Part shown: piece by piece, positions 54,800 through 63,306 of the stretch
How the letters are laid out: each line of letters begins with the position of its first letter
Position numbering within the stretch: position 1 is the stretch's first letter
Origin: Ancylobacter koreensis
Lineage (GTDB): Bacteria > Pseudomonadota > Alphaproteobacteria > Rhizobiales > Xanthobacteraceae
Direction of reading: 5' to 3'
Assembly: GCF_023016525.1 (NCBI RefSeq)
Contig: NZ_JALKCG010000001.1
Coordinates: 868,001-932,000, forward strand
DNA length: 64,000 nucleotides
Notes under the pieces: generated by a model
The model's input: only the letters and a program-made list of their open reading frames with translations
Databases searched by the model: none
Told to the model about the DNA's origin: nothing
Translations under genes and position numbers: made by a program

Positions 54800-55915
54800 A
54801 TGTCGGACAGCTTCGATCTCGCCATCATCGGTGCGGGCGTCGTCGGCCTCGGCCACGCCATCGCGGCGCGCCGGCGCGGCCTGCGCACCGTGGTGATCGA
54901 CCGCGACGCGCAGGCCAACGGCGCCTCGGTGCGCAATTTCGGCTTCGTCACCGTCACCGGCCAGCAGCGGGGCGAGTGCTGGCGGCGCGCCCGGCGTTCG
55001 CGCGACATCTGGGCCGAGGTGGCGCCCGCCGCCGGCATCGGGGTGGTTCATCAGGGGCTTCTCGTCGCCGCCCGCCGGCCGGAGGCGGTGGCGGTGCTCG
55101 ACGCCTTCCTCGCCACCGAGATGGGGGAGGACTGCACGCTGCTCTCCCCCGCCGAGGCGCGCGAACGCCTGCCGGGGCTGACCGGCGACGTTCGGGGTGC
55201 GCTGTGGAGCCCGCACGACCTGCGCGTCGAATCCCGCGAGGCGATCCCCAAGCTCGCCGCCTGGCTCGCCGCGCAGGGCGTCGCCTTCCGCCGCGAGACG
55301 GCGGTGACGGGCGTCGAACCGGGGTGCGTACACACCTCGTCCGGCAGCATCGACGCCGCCCGCATCGTGGTGGCGCCGGGCGACGATTTCCACACGCTGC
55401 TGGGCGAGCGCTTCGCACCCTACGGCCTCACCCGCTGCAAGCTGCACATGATGCGCGTCGCCGACCCCGCGCTCGGCCGGCTTCCCGGCGCCGTGATGAC
55501 CGACCTCTCGCTGGGGCGCTATCTCGGCTATGCGGAACTCCCCGAGGCCGAGCCGCTCAAGCGCCTTCTGGCCGCCGAGCAGGCCGAGCACCTCGCCCAT
55601 GGCGTCCACCTCATCGTGGTGCAGTCGGCCGACGGCTCGCTGGTGGTCGGCGACAGCCATCATTACGGCGCGACGCCCGACCCCTTCGCGCCGGAATTCG
55701 TCGACGCGCTGATCCTCGACGAATATGCCGCGCTGTTCGGCCGCCGCCCTGCGGTGGTGGAACGCTGGACCGGCACCTATGCCTCGGCACCCGACCGTCT
55801 CGCCTTCATCGACCGGCCGCACCCGCATATCCGCCTCGTGGTGGTGACGAGCGGCACCGGCGCCTCCACCGGCTTCGCGCTGGCGGAAGAAGCGGTGGCC
55901 GAACTGTTCGACTGA
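54800..55915 (+). CDS. TIGR03364-type FAD-dependent oxidoreductase
   Basis: A 371-residue DAO-like flavoprotein. The dinucleotide motif is DLAIIGAGVVGLGHAIAARRRGLR, then VRNFGFVTVTGQQRGE and a C-terminal GTGASTGFALAEEAVAELF. The VRNFGFVT segment fits the TIGR03364 group, members of which cluster with phosphonate-degradation genes. No phosphonate genes are adjacent here. It is 100 bases after the TPR protein and upstream of hisS. Confidence 0.88.
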   Translation: MSDSFDLAIIGAGVVGLGHAIAARRRGLRTVVIDRDAQANGASVRNFGFVTVTGQQRGECWRRARRSRDIWAEVAPAAGIGVVHQGLLVAARRPEAVAVLDAFLATEMGEDCTLLSPAEARERLPGLTGDVRGALWSPHDLRVESREAIPKLAAWLAAQGVAFRRETAVTGVEPGCVHTSSGSIDAARIVVAPGDDFHTLLGERFAPYGLTRCKLHMMRVADPALGRLPGAVMTDLSLGRYLGYAELPEAEPLKRLLAAEQAEHLAHGVHLIVVQSADGSLVVGDSHHYGATPDPFAPEFVDALILDEYAALFGRRPAVVERWTGTYASAPDRLAFIDRPHPHIRLVVVTSGTGASTGFALAEEAVAELFD

Positions 55916-55934
55916 GGCGCTTTTGCCGAAGGGT

Positions 55935-56038
55935 TTCTCCCGGGTCCCGGATCGGCGCTGCATTTCATGCAGCTTGTCCGGGAAACCCGTGCCCCGGACC
56001 AGTGACGCCGCAGGCGGAGCGCCGCTCCGGGACCCAGC
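55935..56038. repeat. Intergenic palindromic repeat, family 2 copy 1
   Basis: Two modules lie between the FAD oxidoreductase and hisS. Module 1 (55935-55986) has GGTCCCGGATCGGCG and CTTGTCCGGGAAA around the hairpin GCTGCAT-TTC-ATGCAGC. Module 2 (55990-56038) has GGCGGAGCGCCGC and CGGGACCCAGCG. Both recur near 58146 and 60924-61074. Confidence 0.75.
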
Positions 56039-56135
56039 GAAGACTCTTCCGCCGTGCCGGTTCCCCCGCGCGGCCATTGCCGCGCCGCGCCCCATCCTCT
56101 AAACCCGCGCCGACATTCGTGAAGGACGGCGCCAC

Positions 56136-57764
56136 ATGGCCAAGGACAAGCCCACCAAGCTCCGCGCCCGCATGCCGCGCGGCTTCGCCGACCGCGGCCC
56201 GGCAGAGCTTGCCCCGACGCGGGCGATGCTGGAGACCATCCGCAAGGTCTATGAGCTTTACGGCTTCGAGGCGCTGGAGACCCCGTTCATCGAATATACC
56301 GATGCGCTCGGCAAGTTCCTGCCGGATCAGGACCGGCCGAACGAGGGCGTGTTCTCCTTCCAGGACGATGACGAGCAGTGGTTGTCGCTGCGCTACGACC
56401 TGACCGCCCCGCTCGCCCGCCATGTCGCGGAGAATTTCGACCGGCTGCCCAAGCCTTTCCGCAGCTACCGCGCCGGCTGGGTGTTTCGCAACGAGAAGCC
56501 CGGCCCCGGCCGCTTCCGCCAGTTCATGCAGTTCGACGCCGACACGGTGGGCGCCCCGACCGTGGCGGCCGATGCCGAGATCTGCATGATGATGGCCGAC
56601 ACGCTGGAGGCGCTGGGCATCGCGCGCGGCGACTACGTGATCAAGGTCAACAACCGCAAGGTGCTCGACGGCGTGCTGGAGGCCATCGGGCTCGGCGGCG
56701 ACGAGAATGCCGGGCGCCGGCTCACCGTGCTGCGCGCCATCGACAAGTTCGACAAGGTTGGCATTGCCGGCGTGCGCGACCTGCTGGGTGAAGGCCGCTG
56801 GGAGAACCCCGAGGCCAAGAGCGGCGACTTCACCAAGGGCGCGGGGCTGGATGAAAATCAGAGTCTTAAGGTTCTTGCCTTCGTTTCTCTTCAAGCCGGA
56901 TCGGTAGAACTCCAGAACGTGACGTCGAGTGTTCAGGCTGGACTCGCTGTTGAGGGCGAAGTTCTGACGTTTCGCTCTGACGCCGGAAGAGAGTCGTACT
57001 TTATCGAGACCAGCAGGGGCGTGCTCGATGGCTTGATGGGGCACTTCGGCGACAACCTCACCTCTCGCGAAGGTATCGAAGAGTTGGCGGAGATCGCTCG
57101 ACTTACCGAGTCGGCGGGCTATGACCGTGACCGCATCCGCATTGACCCCTCCGTCGTCCGTGGCCTCGAATATTACACCGGGCCAGTCTTCGAGGCCGAG
57201 CTGACCTTTGAGATTCCCGACGAGAAGGGCCGTCCCATGCGCTTCGGCTCGGTGGGCGGCGGCGGGCGTTATGACGGGCTCGTCGGGCGCTTCCGGGGGG
57301 AAGCCGTGCCGGCGACGGGTTTCTCCATCGGCGTCTCGCGCCTCGCCTCGGCGCTTTCCCGTCTCCAGACCGAGGCAACGCCGGAGTTCGGCCCGGTCGT
57401 CGTCGTCGTCATGGACCGCGACCAGACCGCCCATTACATGGGCCTCGTGGCGAAGCTCCGTCAGGCGGGCATCCGCGCCGAGATGTATCTCGGCAACCCG
57501 AAGAATCTCGGCAACCAGTTCAAATACGCCGACCGCCGCAACTCGCCTTGCGTCGTCATCCAGGGTTCGGACGAGCGCGCCGCCGGTCAGGTGCAGATCA
57601 AGGACCTGATCGAGGGCGCCAGGGCCGCCGCCGCCATCACCGACAATGCCGAGTGGCGCGAAAGCCGCCCGGCGCAGTTCGCCTGCACCGAGGGCGAACT
57701 GGTGGAAAAGGTGCGCGAGCTGCTCGACCATCACGGCGTCCCGCACGGCGCCAAGCTGGCCTGA
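56136..57764 (+). CDS. hisS: Histidyl-tRNA synthetase
   Basis: A 542-residue class II synthetase that charges tRNA-His. Motif 2 ([29 protein letters not shown]) and the His-binding [17 protein letters not shown] are intact; motif 3 is [12 protein letters not shown]. The C-terminal anticodon domain starts near residue 425. Residues about 241-326 (56858-57115) lie in a stretch whose codon use (gta, gga, aga, gtt, gct) and GC (about 53-60% per 60 bases by my count) differ from the rest; it carries a longer linker than I expect. Start ATG 56136. A small membrane protein gene follows by 9 bases. Confidence 0.96.
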   Translation: MAKDKPTKLRARMPRGFADRGPAELAPTRAMLETIRKVYELYGFEALETPFIEYTDALGKFLPDQDRPNEGVFSFQDDDEQWLSLRYDLTAPLARHVAENFDRLPKPFRSYRAGWVFRNEKPGPGRFRQFMQFDADTVGAPTVAADAEICMMMADTLEALGIARGDYVIKVNNRKVLDGVLEAIGLGGDENAGRRLTVLRAIDKFDKVGIAGVRDLLGEGRWENPEAKSGDFTKGAGLDENQSLKVLAFVSLQAGSVELQNVTSSVQAGLAVEGEVLTFRSDAGRESYFIETSRGVLDGLMGHFGDNLTSREGIEELAEIARLTESAGYDRDRIRIDPSVVRGLEYYTGPVFEAELTFEIPDEKGRPMRFGSVGGGGRYDGLVGRFRGEAVPATGFSIGVSRLASALSRLQTEATPEFGPVVVVVMDRDQTAHYMGLVAKLRQAGIRAEMYLGNPKNLGNQFKYADRRNSPCVVIQGSDERAAGQVQIKDLIEGARAAAAITDNAEWRESRPAQFACTEGELVEKVRELLDHHGVPHGAKLA

Positions 57765-57773
57765 GACAGGGCG

Positions 57774-57998
57774 ATGGCCGGCCGATTTCCCCTCAGCCGC
57801 CGGACGCGCGGGGCGATCGCCGGCGGTGCCGGCGCCGTCGCCGGCCTGCTCACGGCGAATGCGCTGAAGGGCGCCTATGCCGATGTGCGCGACAGCGCGG
57901 TGCTCTACGCGCTGATCATGTTCCTCGCCTCCTTCTTCTTCATCTGGCTGCTGCGCGCCCTGCTGGACCGGCTGGACGCGGAAGATCGGCATCGCTGA
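57774..57998 (+). CDS. Small two-helix membrane protein
   Basis: A 74-residue protein with two hydrophobic helices (AIAGGAGAVAGLLTANAL and VLYALIMFLASFFFIWLLRALL) and charged ends (MAGRFPLSRRTRG and LDAEDRHR). It starts nine bases after hisS in the same direction, so it is probably co-transcribed. No family recognised. Confidence 0.7.
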   Translation: MAGRFPLSRRTRGAIAGGAGAVAGLLTANALKGAYADVRDSAVLYALIMFLASFFFIWLLRALLDRLDAEDRHR

Positions 57999-58040
57999 CC
58001 GGCCGGGCGGGCGCGGGATCGTCCTCCCTACCGGACAGGG

Positions 58041-58078
58041 CGTCATCCCGGACGGCCGGCAAGGCCGATGCGGGATCG
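58041..58078. repeat. Family-1 REP-like hairpin
   Basis: CGTCATCCCG (58041-58050) with later CGGGAT (58071-58076) and the centre GACGGCCGGCAAGGCC match the hairpin element at 16853 and 50930. Confidence 0.75.
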
Positions 58079-58145
58079 CATGCCGACCGTAGCGCCTCGC
58101 GCGCGATTTCATCGAAGGTGCCGGCGCCTTCGGCGGAAGGGTTTT

Positions 58146-58194
58146 CGCTGGGTCCCGGCGCGGCGCTCCGCCTCCGGCGTCGCTGAGCCGGGAC
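58146..58194. repeat. Family-2 module 2, inverted copy
   Basis: CGCTGGGTCCCGGCGCGG through CCGGCGTCGCTGAGCCGGG is the reverse complement of the module at 55990-56038, with some differences. Confidence 0.7.
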
Positions 58195-58705
58195 ACGGGG
58201 AAGCGCGCCCCAGCGCGAAAGGCCCCGCGCCGTTGCCGGCCGGGGGCATGCGCCGTTTGCCTCGCCCGGTGAAGGGCGCGCGGGGCGCCGGGGCGGAAAG
58301 CTCCGGCGGTCGCCTGCACCGTGTGGGAAAAGGTGGTGCAAGCATTCAGTCAACCGTCCGACGCGCCGCCTCCGGCGCCCCGCACGCGGTGTTTGAGGCT
58401 TGCTCCGCACGCCCCCCGGAGGACTTACCGTTTCTATCCTCCGCTGCGGGAGCGGGCACCGGCGGACCGGCACCCCTCTCCCAGTGAACCGCGGTGAGCG
58501 GCCCGGGAACGCACGGCTTGGGCCGCCGCGGGCGCGGGTGCGTTATCCCCCGTCCACGGCCACCGCCCCTTCTCCCGCGCGAGCCGGCCGCTCCGGTTGC
58601 GCCCCCTCATCGGGAAAAGGTGCGCCCATTGTCGCCCCGCCGGCCGGGGGTGCGGATAAACTTTTTCCGGGAAAGCGCCGCGCGCCCGCCGGGGACTCTC
58701 CGGCA

Positions 58706-58735
58706 CCATGCCGGCAACCATGCCGGCAACCATGT
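58706..58735. repeat. 12-bp tandem repeat upstream of hisZ
   Basis: ACCATGCCGGCA occurs at 58706-58717 and 58718-58729, then a partial ACCATG follows. It lies 80-110 bases before the hisZ start. Confidence 0.85.
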
Positions 58736-58814
58736 CATGCCCCGTGCATGGACCACGCCGCCCCCCTTTGCTAGAAGCGCGAAACCCGCCGCCCCGCAGA
58801 CCGGACGCACCCGC

Positions 58815-59933
58815 ATGCCCGCCGCCAACAGCCACGCCGAGGAACTGCTCGCGCTCTATGCGCGCGCCGGCTTCGCGCGCGTGGAGCCGCCCGTGCTCCA
58901 GCCGGCCGACGCCTTTCTCGACCTGTCGGGCGAGGAGATGCGGCGCACCATGTTCATCACCACGGACCCGGACGGGCGCGAGCTGTGCCTGCGGCCGGAC
59001 CTGACGCTGCCGGTGTGCCGCCTCTACATCGCCGACGGCGCCGCGCAGCCGCGCGACTTCGCCTATCTCGGCCCGGTGTTCCGCTCCGACGTGGCGCAGG
59101 GCGAGCTCTTGCAGGCGGGCGTCGAATCCTTCGGCCGTCCCGACCGCGAGGCGGCGGACGCCGAGCTGCTGGCGCTGGGGCTGGAGACGGCGGCGCTGTG
59201 GGGCGCGATCGACCCGACGATCCGGCTCGGCGACGCCGGGCTGTTCGCCGCGCTGCTCGACGCGCTCGACCTGCCGCCCGGCTGGCGGCGGCGGCTGATC
59301 AAGGATTTCGCCCGTTCCGGCGACCTCGGCGCCGACCTCGCCATGCTCAAGCGCGCCCCGGAGGCCGGCGGCGTCACCGCCCATGCCGGTGTGCTCTCGG
59401 CGCTGGCCGGCTCCGACCCGGCGGCGGCGCGCGCGCTGGTGACCGACCTGCTCTCCATCGCCGGCATCTCGACGGTGGGCGGGCGCTCGGTCTCCGAGAT
59501 CGCCGAGCGCTTCCTCGAGCAGGCGGCGCCCGGCGACGCCGAGGGGCTGGCGCCTTCCAAGGTCGCGGTGCTGGAGCGCTACCTCGCCATTCAGGGCAAC
59601 CCCGACGTTGCCGCGAGCGCGCTGCGGAGGCTGGCCGACGAGGCGGGGCTGGACCTTGCCGCCGCGCTCGATTCCTTCGAGAGCCGCACCAATTTCATCG
59701 CCGCGCAGGGCATCGAGCCGGAGCGGCTCTCCTTCGCCGCCGCCTTCGGCCGCCCGCTCGACTATTACTCGGGCATGGTGTTCGAGCTGCACGAGAACGG
59801 GGCCGGTGCCCCGCTGGTCGCCGGCGGGCGCTATGACGGGCTGCTGGCGCGGCTGGGCGCGGCCGAGCCGATCCCCGCGGTCGGCTTCGCGGTCTGGCTC
59901 GACCGGCTCGACGCGGTGGAGGCACGGCTATGA
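58815..59933 (+). CDS. hisZ: ATP phosphoribosyltransferase regulatory subunit HisZ
   Basis: A 372-residue HisS-like paralog without aminoacylation activity that supports HisG. The class II fold is visible: [57 protein letters not shown], and C-terminal [16 protein letters not shown] with [17 protein letters not shown] 58815 fits the family start. Its stop overlaps the hisG start by four bases, giving tight translational coupling. Confidence 0.94.
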   Translation: MPAANSHAEELLALYARAGFARVEPPVLQPADAFLDLSGEEMRRTMFITTDPDGRELCLRPDLTLPVCRLYIADGAAQPRDFAYLGPVFRSDVAQGELLQAGVESFGRPDREAADAELLALGLETAALWGAIDPTIRLGDAGLFAALLDALDLPPGWRRRLIKDFARSGDLGADLAMLKRAPEAGGVTAHAGVLSALAGSDPAAARALVTDLLSIAGISTVGGRSVSEIAERFLEQAAPGDAEGLAPSKVAVLERYLAIQGNPDVAASALRRLADEAGLDLAAALDSFESRTNFIAAQGIEPERLSFAAAFGRPLDYYSGMVFELHENGAGAPLVAGGRYDGLLARLGAAEPIPAVGFAVWLDRLDAVEARL

Positions 59934-60916
59934 GTTTCCCTTCCGCTTCCCCGCTCATCGTCGCCGTGCCCTCCAAGGGCCGGCTGCAGGAGAACGCCAC
60001 CGCCTTCTTCGGCCGCGCCGGCATGTCGCTGAACCAGTCGCGCGGGGCGCGCGACTATCGCGGCACGCTGTCGGGCGTCGAGGGGGTGGAGGTCGCCTAT
60101 CTCTCGGCTTCCGAGATCGCCAGCCAGCTTGCACAGGGCGCGGTGCATCTGGGCGTCACCGGCGAGGATCTGGTGCGCGAGAGCATACCGGACGCCGATT
60201 CCAAGGTGCTGCTGGTCGAGGGGCTGGGCTTCGGCCACGCCAATGTGGTGGTGGCGGTGCCGCAGGCCTGGATCGACGTGCGCACCATGCGCGACCTCGA
60301 CGACGTGGCGACGCATTTCCACGCCACGCGCGGCCGGCGCGTGCGGGTGGCGACCAAGTACCTGAACCTCACGCGGGCCTTCTTTGCCCGCCACGGCATC
60401 GTCGACTACCGTATCGTCGAGAGCCTCGGGGCCACCGAGGGCACCCCGGCGGCCGGCACGGCGGAGCTGATCGTCGACATCACCACGACCGGCTCGACGC
60501 TGGCGGCCAACGCGCTGAAGGTGATCGACGACGGCGTGATGCTGCGCTCGGAGGCCAATCTCGTTGCCTCGCTCAATGCGGACTGGAACGAGGGCGCGCG
60601 GGCGAGTGCGCGGGCGCTGCTCGACCGGGTGACGGCGGCCAAGCGCGCGGCGACCATGCGCGAGGTGAAGACGCGCTTTGCCGCCTGCGACGTGCGCGTG
60701 GTCGACGAGGCGGTCGCCCGCTTCCGCGCCGTGGCGCCCTTCGGCGCGCCGACCTCGTCCGGCATGGTGACGCTGCACTGCCCGCCGGACACGCTGCACG
60801 GGCTCGCCGTGTTCCTGCGCGAGCAGGGCGCGGCGACGGTCTCGGTCGGCCCGCTCGACTATGTGTTCGCCGCCGAGAACCCGCTCTACGAGAAGCTGGC
60901 GGCGCGGATCGGGTAG
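59930..60916 (+). CDS. hisG: ATP phosphoribosyltransferase HisG
   Basis: A 328-residue enzyme catalysing the first committed step of histidine synthesis. The N-terminal [32 protein letters not shown] and the [17 protein letters not shown] segment are typical. It overlaps hisZ by four bases. At 328 residues it has a C-terminal extension ([21 protein letters not shown] to [20 protein letters not shown]) although HisZ is present; HisZ-dependent HisG proteins are usually near 200-230 residues. Known relatives in some Hyphomicrobiales are also long. Confidence 0.96.
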   Translation: MSFPSASPLIVAVPSKGRLQENATAFFGRAGMSLNQSRGARDYRGTLSGVEGVEVAYLSASEIASQLAQGAVHLGVTGEDLVRESIPDADSKVLLVEGLGFGHANVVVAVPQAWIDVRTMRDLDDVATHFHATRGRRVRVATKYLNLTRAFFARHGIVDYRIVESLGATEGTPAAGTAELIVDITTTGSTLAANALKVIDDGVMLRSEANLVASLNADWNEGARASARALLDRVTAAKRAATMREVKTRFAACDVRVVDEAVARFRAVAPFGAPTSSGMVTLHCPPDTLHGLAVFLREQGAATVSVGPLDYVFAAENPLYEKLAARIG

Positions 60917-60923
60917 GCCTCGC

Positions 60924-61074
60924 TGTCCCGGCCCAGCGGAGCCGAAGGCGAAGCGCCGCGCCGGGGCCCAGCGTGAAACCCTTTTGCCGTTCTCTCCGGA
61001 AGGTTCAGTCGCTGCGCGGAATCTTTCCTGGGTCCCGGATCGGCGCCGCGCGAGGCACGGCTTGTCCGGGAAAC
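60924..61074. repeat. Family-2 intergenic repeat, copy 3 (modules in reversed order)
   Basis: Module 2 (60924-60973, ending GGGGCCCAGCG) comes first, and module 1 (61030-61074, GGTCCCGGATCGGCGC then CTTGTCCGGGAAA) second, the opposite order from copy 1. It fills the hisG-cysG gap. Confidence 0.75.
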
Positions 61075-61079
61075 GGGTT

Positions 61080-62579
61080 TCACCCCCGCGCGGCCTGCGG
61101 GTCGTCGTCCTCGGCGGGCAGGGCGAACGCCGCCGCCTCGCCCATCGCATGGCCGAACAGGATGAGGCAGGGGCCGGAGGCTCCTTCCGCCACCGCGCGC
61201 TCCAGCGCCCCTGCCAGCGTGCCGACGGTGGCGGGGACCTGCCGCTCCTCCGGCCGTGTGGCGGAAAAGACGGCGATGGCCGGCGTCGCCGGATCGAGCC
61301 CGGCCGCCATCGCCTTGCCGGCAAGCTCGCCCCAGGTGCGCTGGGGCATGTAGACCACCGTCGTCGCTGCCCGGTCGGCCAGCGCCTGCCAATCGAGGTC
61401 GCGCGGCAGCTTGCCATCGCGGGCGTGGGCGGTGATGAATTGCAGCCGGCGGGCATGGTCGCGATGGGTGAGCGAGACGCCGAGCCGGCTCGACGCGCCC
61501 TGCGCCGCCGAGATGCCGGGCACCACCTCCACCGGCAGGCCGGCGGCACGGGCGGCGGCGATCTCCTCGCCGGCGCGGCCGAACACCATCGGGTCGCCGC
61601 CCTTGAGGCGGACCACGCGCTTGCCCTGCTTCGCCAGCGAGACCATCAGCGCGTTGATGTCGTCCTGCTTGCAGGAGGGGCGGTAGCCGGTCTTGCCGAC
61701 CAGCATCCTGCGCGCCTCGCGGCGGGCGACATCCAGCACGGCGGGGGCGACAAGGTCGTCATAGAGCACGACGTCGGCCGATTGCAGCACGCGCACGGCC
61801 TTCAGCGTCAGCAGTTCCGGGTCGCCCGGCCCGGCGCCCACCAGCGCCACCGAGCCGCGCGGCGCATCGGTGCGCTCGGCCTCGGCGCGGGCGAGAAGGG
61901 TTTCGCGAAGCGCGTCGGACGGCGCGGCCTCCGGCGTCTCCAGCGCGGCCTGGGTGAAGCGCTCCCAGAAGCGGCGGCGGCCCTGATAGGAGAGGGCGAG
62001 GGCGGCGACGGAGGGGCGCCAGCCGCGCGCGGCCTCGGCCCAGCGCTTGAAGCCCTGCGGGATCACCGCCTCGATCTTGGCGCGCACCGCCTGCCCGAAG
62101 ACCGGGGCGGCGCCGTCGGTGGAGATGCCGACCACCAGCGGCGAGCGGTTGACGATGGCGCCGAAGGCGAAGTCGCAGAAGGCGGGCTTGTCGACCACGT
62201 TGACCGGCACGCCGGCAGCACGCGCGGCGGCGGCGAAGCGCGCGCCTTCCTCGTCCTCCTCGACGGCGCCGATGGCCAGTGCCGCGCCGGCGAGATCGGC
62301 CGGGGTCCAGTCGCGGGCAATGAGCGTGAGCGTGCCGTCGGGCGGGGCGGCGGCGAGTGCGGCGAGGTCCTCGCAGAAGGCGGGGGCGAACACCTCCACC
62401 CGCGCCCCGGCGGCGCAGAGCAGCTCCGCCTTCCACGCCGCCGCCTCCGAGCCGCCGGCCAGCACGACACGGCGGCCGCTGAGCGCGAAGAACACCGGCA
62501 GCCGGGCGAGCGGCGCCATGCGCGCGGCGGCATCGGCGGCGCGGCGGTCGGCGGAGGGGAAGGAAGCGTCTTGGGTCAT
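61080..62579 (-). CDS. cysG: Siroheme synthase CysG (multifunctional)
   Basis: A 499-residue enzyme. The N-terminal half is precorrin-2 dehydrogenase/ferrochelatase (LSGRRVVLAGGSEAAAWKAELL, VGISTDGAAPVFGQAVRAKIE). The C-terminal half is uroporphyrinogen III methyltransferase (VALVGAGPGDPELLTLKA, VVRLKGGDPMVFGRAGEE, ARDGKLPRDLDWQALA). Together they make siroheme from uroporphyrinogen III for sulfite or nitrite reductase. Start ATG 62579; an AT-rich stretch lies upstream. It is convergent with hisG. Confidence 0.96.
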   Translation of the reverse strand: MTQDASFPSADRRAADAAARMAPLARLPVFFALSGRRVVLAGGSEAAAWKAELLCAAGARVEVFAPAFCEDLAALAAAPPDGTLTLIARDWTPADLAGAALAIGAVEEDEEGARFAAAARAAGVPVNVVDKPAFCDFAFGAIVNRSPLVVGISTDGAAPVFGQAVRAKIEAVIPQGFKRWAEAARGWRPSVAALALSYQGRRRFWERFTQAALETPEAAPSDALRETLLARAEAERTDAPRGSVALVGAGPGDPELLTLKAVRVLQSADVVLYDDLVAPAVLDVARREARRMLVGKTGYRPSCKQDDINALMVSLAKQGKRVVRLKGGDPMVFGRAGEEIAAARAAGLPVEVVPGISAAQGASSRLGVSLTHRDHARRLQFITAHARDGKLPRDLDWQALADRAATTVVYMPQRTWGELAGKAMAAGLDPATPAIAVFSATRPEERQVPATVGTLAGALERAVAEGASGPCLILFGHAMGEAAAFALPAEDDDPQAARG

Positions 62580-62683
62580 CGCGAGCAGGGGGGTGAGGCG
62601 GACGATCTTGTCCTTATCACATGATTTAAACGTCTAATGAAGTCAATAAACGGAGATCGTGCGGAAAATGGGTCGGCGCCCGT

Positions 62684-63181
62684 TCAGTGGGTCTTTTCCG
62701 ACAGCCGGTCGGTCCAGGCCAGCACCACGCCGGAGAGCACGAAGACGACGTGGATGATGACCAGCCACATGAGCTGCTTCTCGTCCACGCCGCGGTCGAG
62801 ATTCATGAAGGCCTTCAGCAGCGCGATGGCGGAGATGGCGACGATCGAGGCGAGCAGCTTCTGCTTGAGGCCGGAGAAATCGACCTTGGTCATCCATTCC
62901 GGCCAGTCCGAATGGCCCGACGCGTCGATCTTGGAGACGAAGTTCTCGTAGCCCGAGAAGATGACGATGATGACCAGGCTGCCGGTAAAGGTGAGGTCGA
63001 TCAGCGCGAGGATGCCGAGGATGGTGTCGCTCTCGTCGAACTGCGTCGCGTGGGTGACGAAGTGGAAGAGTTCGTTGGCGAATTTGAACAGCAGCACCAG
63101 CAGCGCGATCACCAGCCCGATGTAGAACGGCGCCATGATCCAGCGGCTGATGAAGATGAAGCGTTCGATGAGCTTTTCCAT
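62684..63181 (-). CDS. YqhA (UPF0114) family membrane protein
   Basis: A 165-residue membrane protein close in length to E. coli YqhA. The N-terminus MEKLIERFIFISRWIMAPFYIGLVIAL, then FESDTILGILALIDLTFTGSLVIIVIFSGYENF, and a C-terminal VIIHVVFVLSGVVLAWTDRL show four or so helices. The SGYENFVS segment is a family hallmark. Function is unknown. GGGGGCGG precedes ATG 63181. Confidence 0.92.
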   Translation of the reverse strand: MEKLIERFIFISRWIMAPFYIGLVIALLVLLFKFANELFHFVTHATQFDESDTILGILALIDLTFTGSLVIIVIFSGYENFVSKIDASGHSDWPEWMTKVDFSGLKQKLLASIVAISAIALLKAFMNLDRGVDEKQLMWLVIIHVVFVLSGVVLAWTDRLSEKTH

Positions 63182-63306
63182 GCCGCCCCCGTCCCGGTCC
63201 GCCGCATCTCGCGGCTGCGAGATGGGTGGCACGCCGGCACGAGGACGGCAAGGGGGGCGCCGCGCGGCGCCGGCGGCAGGGCGCGGGCAGCGACGGCCCG
63301 GCGCGC

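Larger units (their letters stand above)
57999..58814. other. 816-base gene-free region before hisZ
   Basis: No convincing CDS. It holds a family-1 hairpin (58041-58078), an inverted copy of family-2 module 2 (58146-58194), and a 12-bp tandem repeat (58706-58735). The open frames in it are Arg/Pro/Ala-rich GC-driven shadows. A his promoter should lie near the right end but I cannot locate it. Confidence 0.7.

Noticed and set aside
55965-58319. 784-codon frame on the minus strand over hisS
   Set aside because: Antisense shadow of hisS and repeats. No domain or ribosome site supports it.
57999-58814. Small genes upstream of hisZ
   Set aside because: Open frames exist on both strands but are Arg/Pro/Ala-rich, overlap repeats, and lack ribosome sites.
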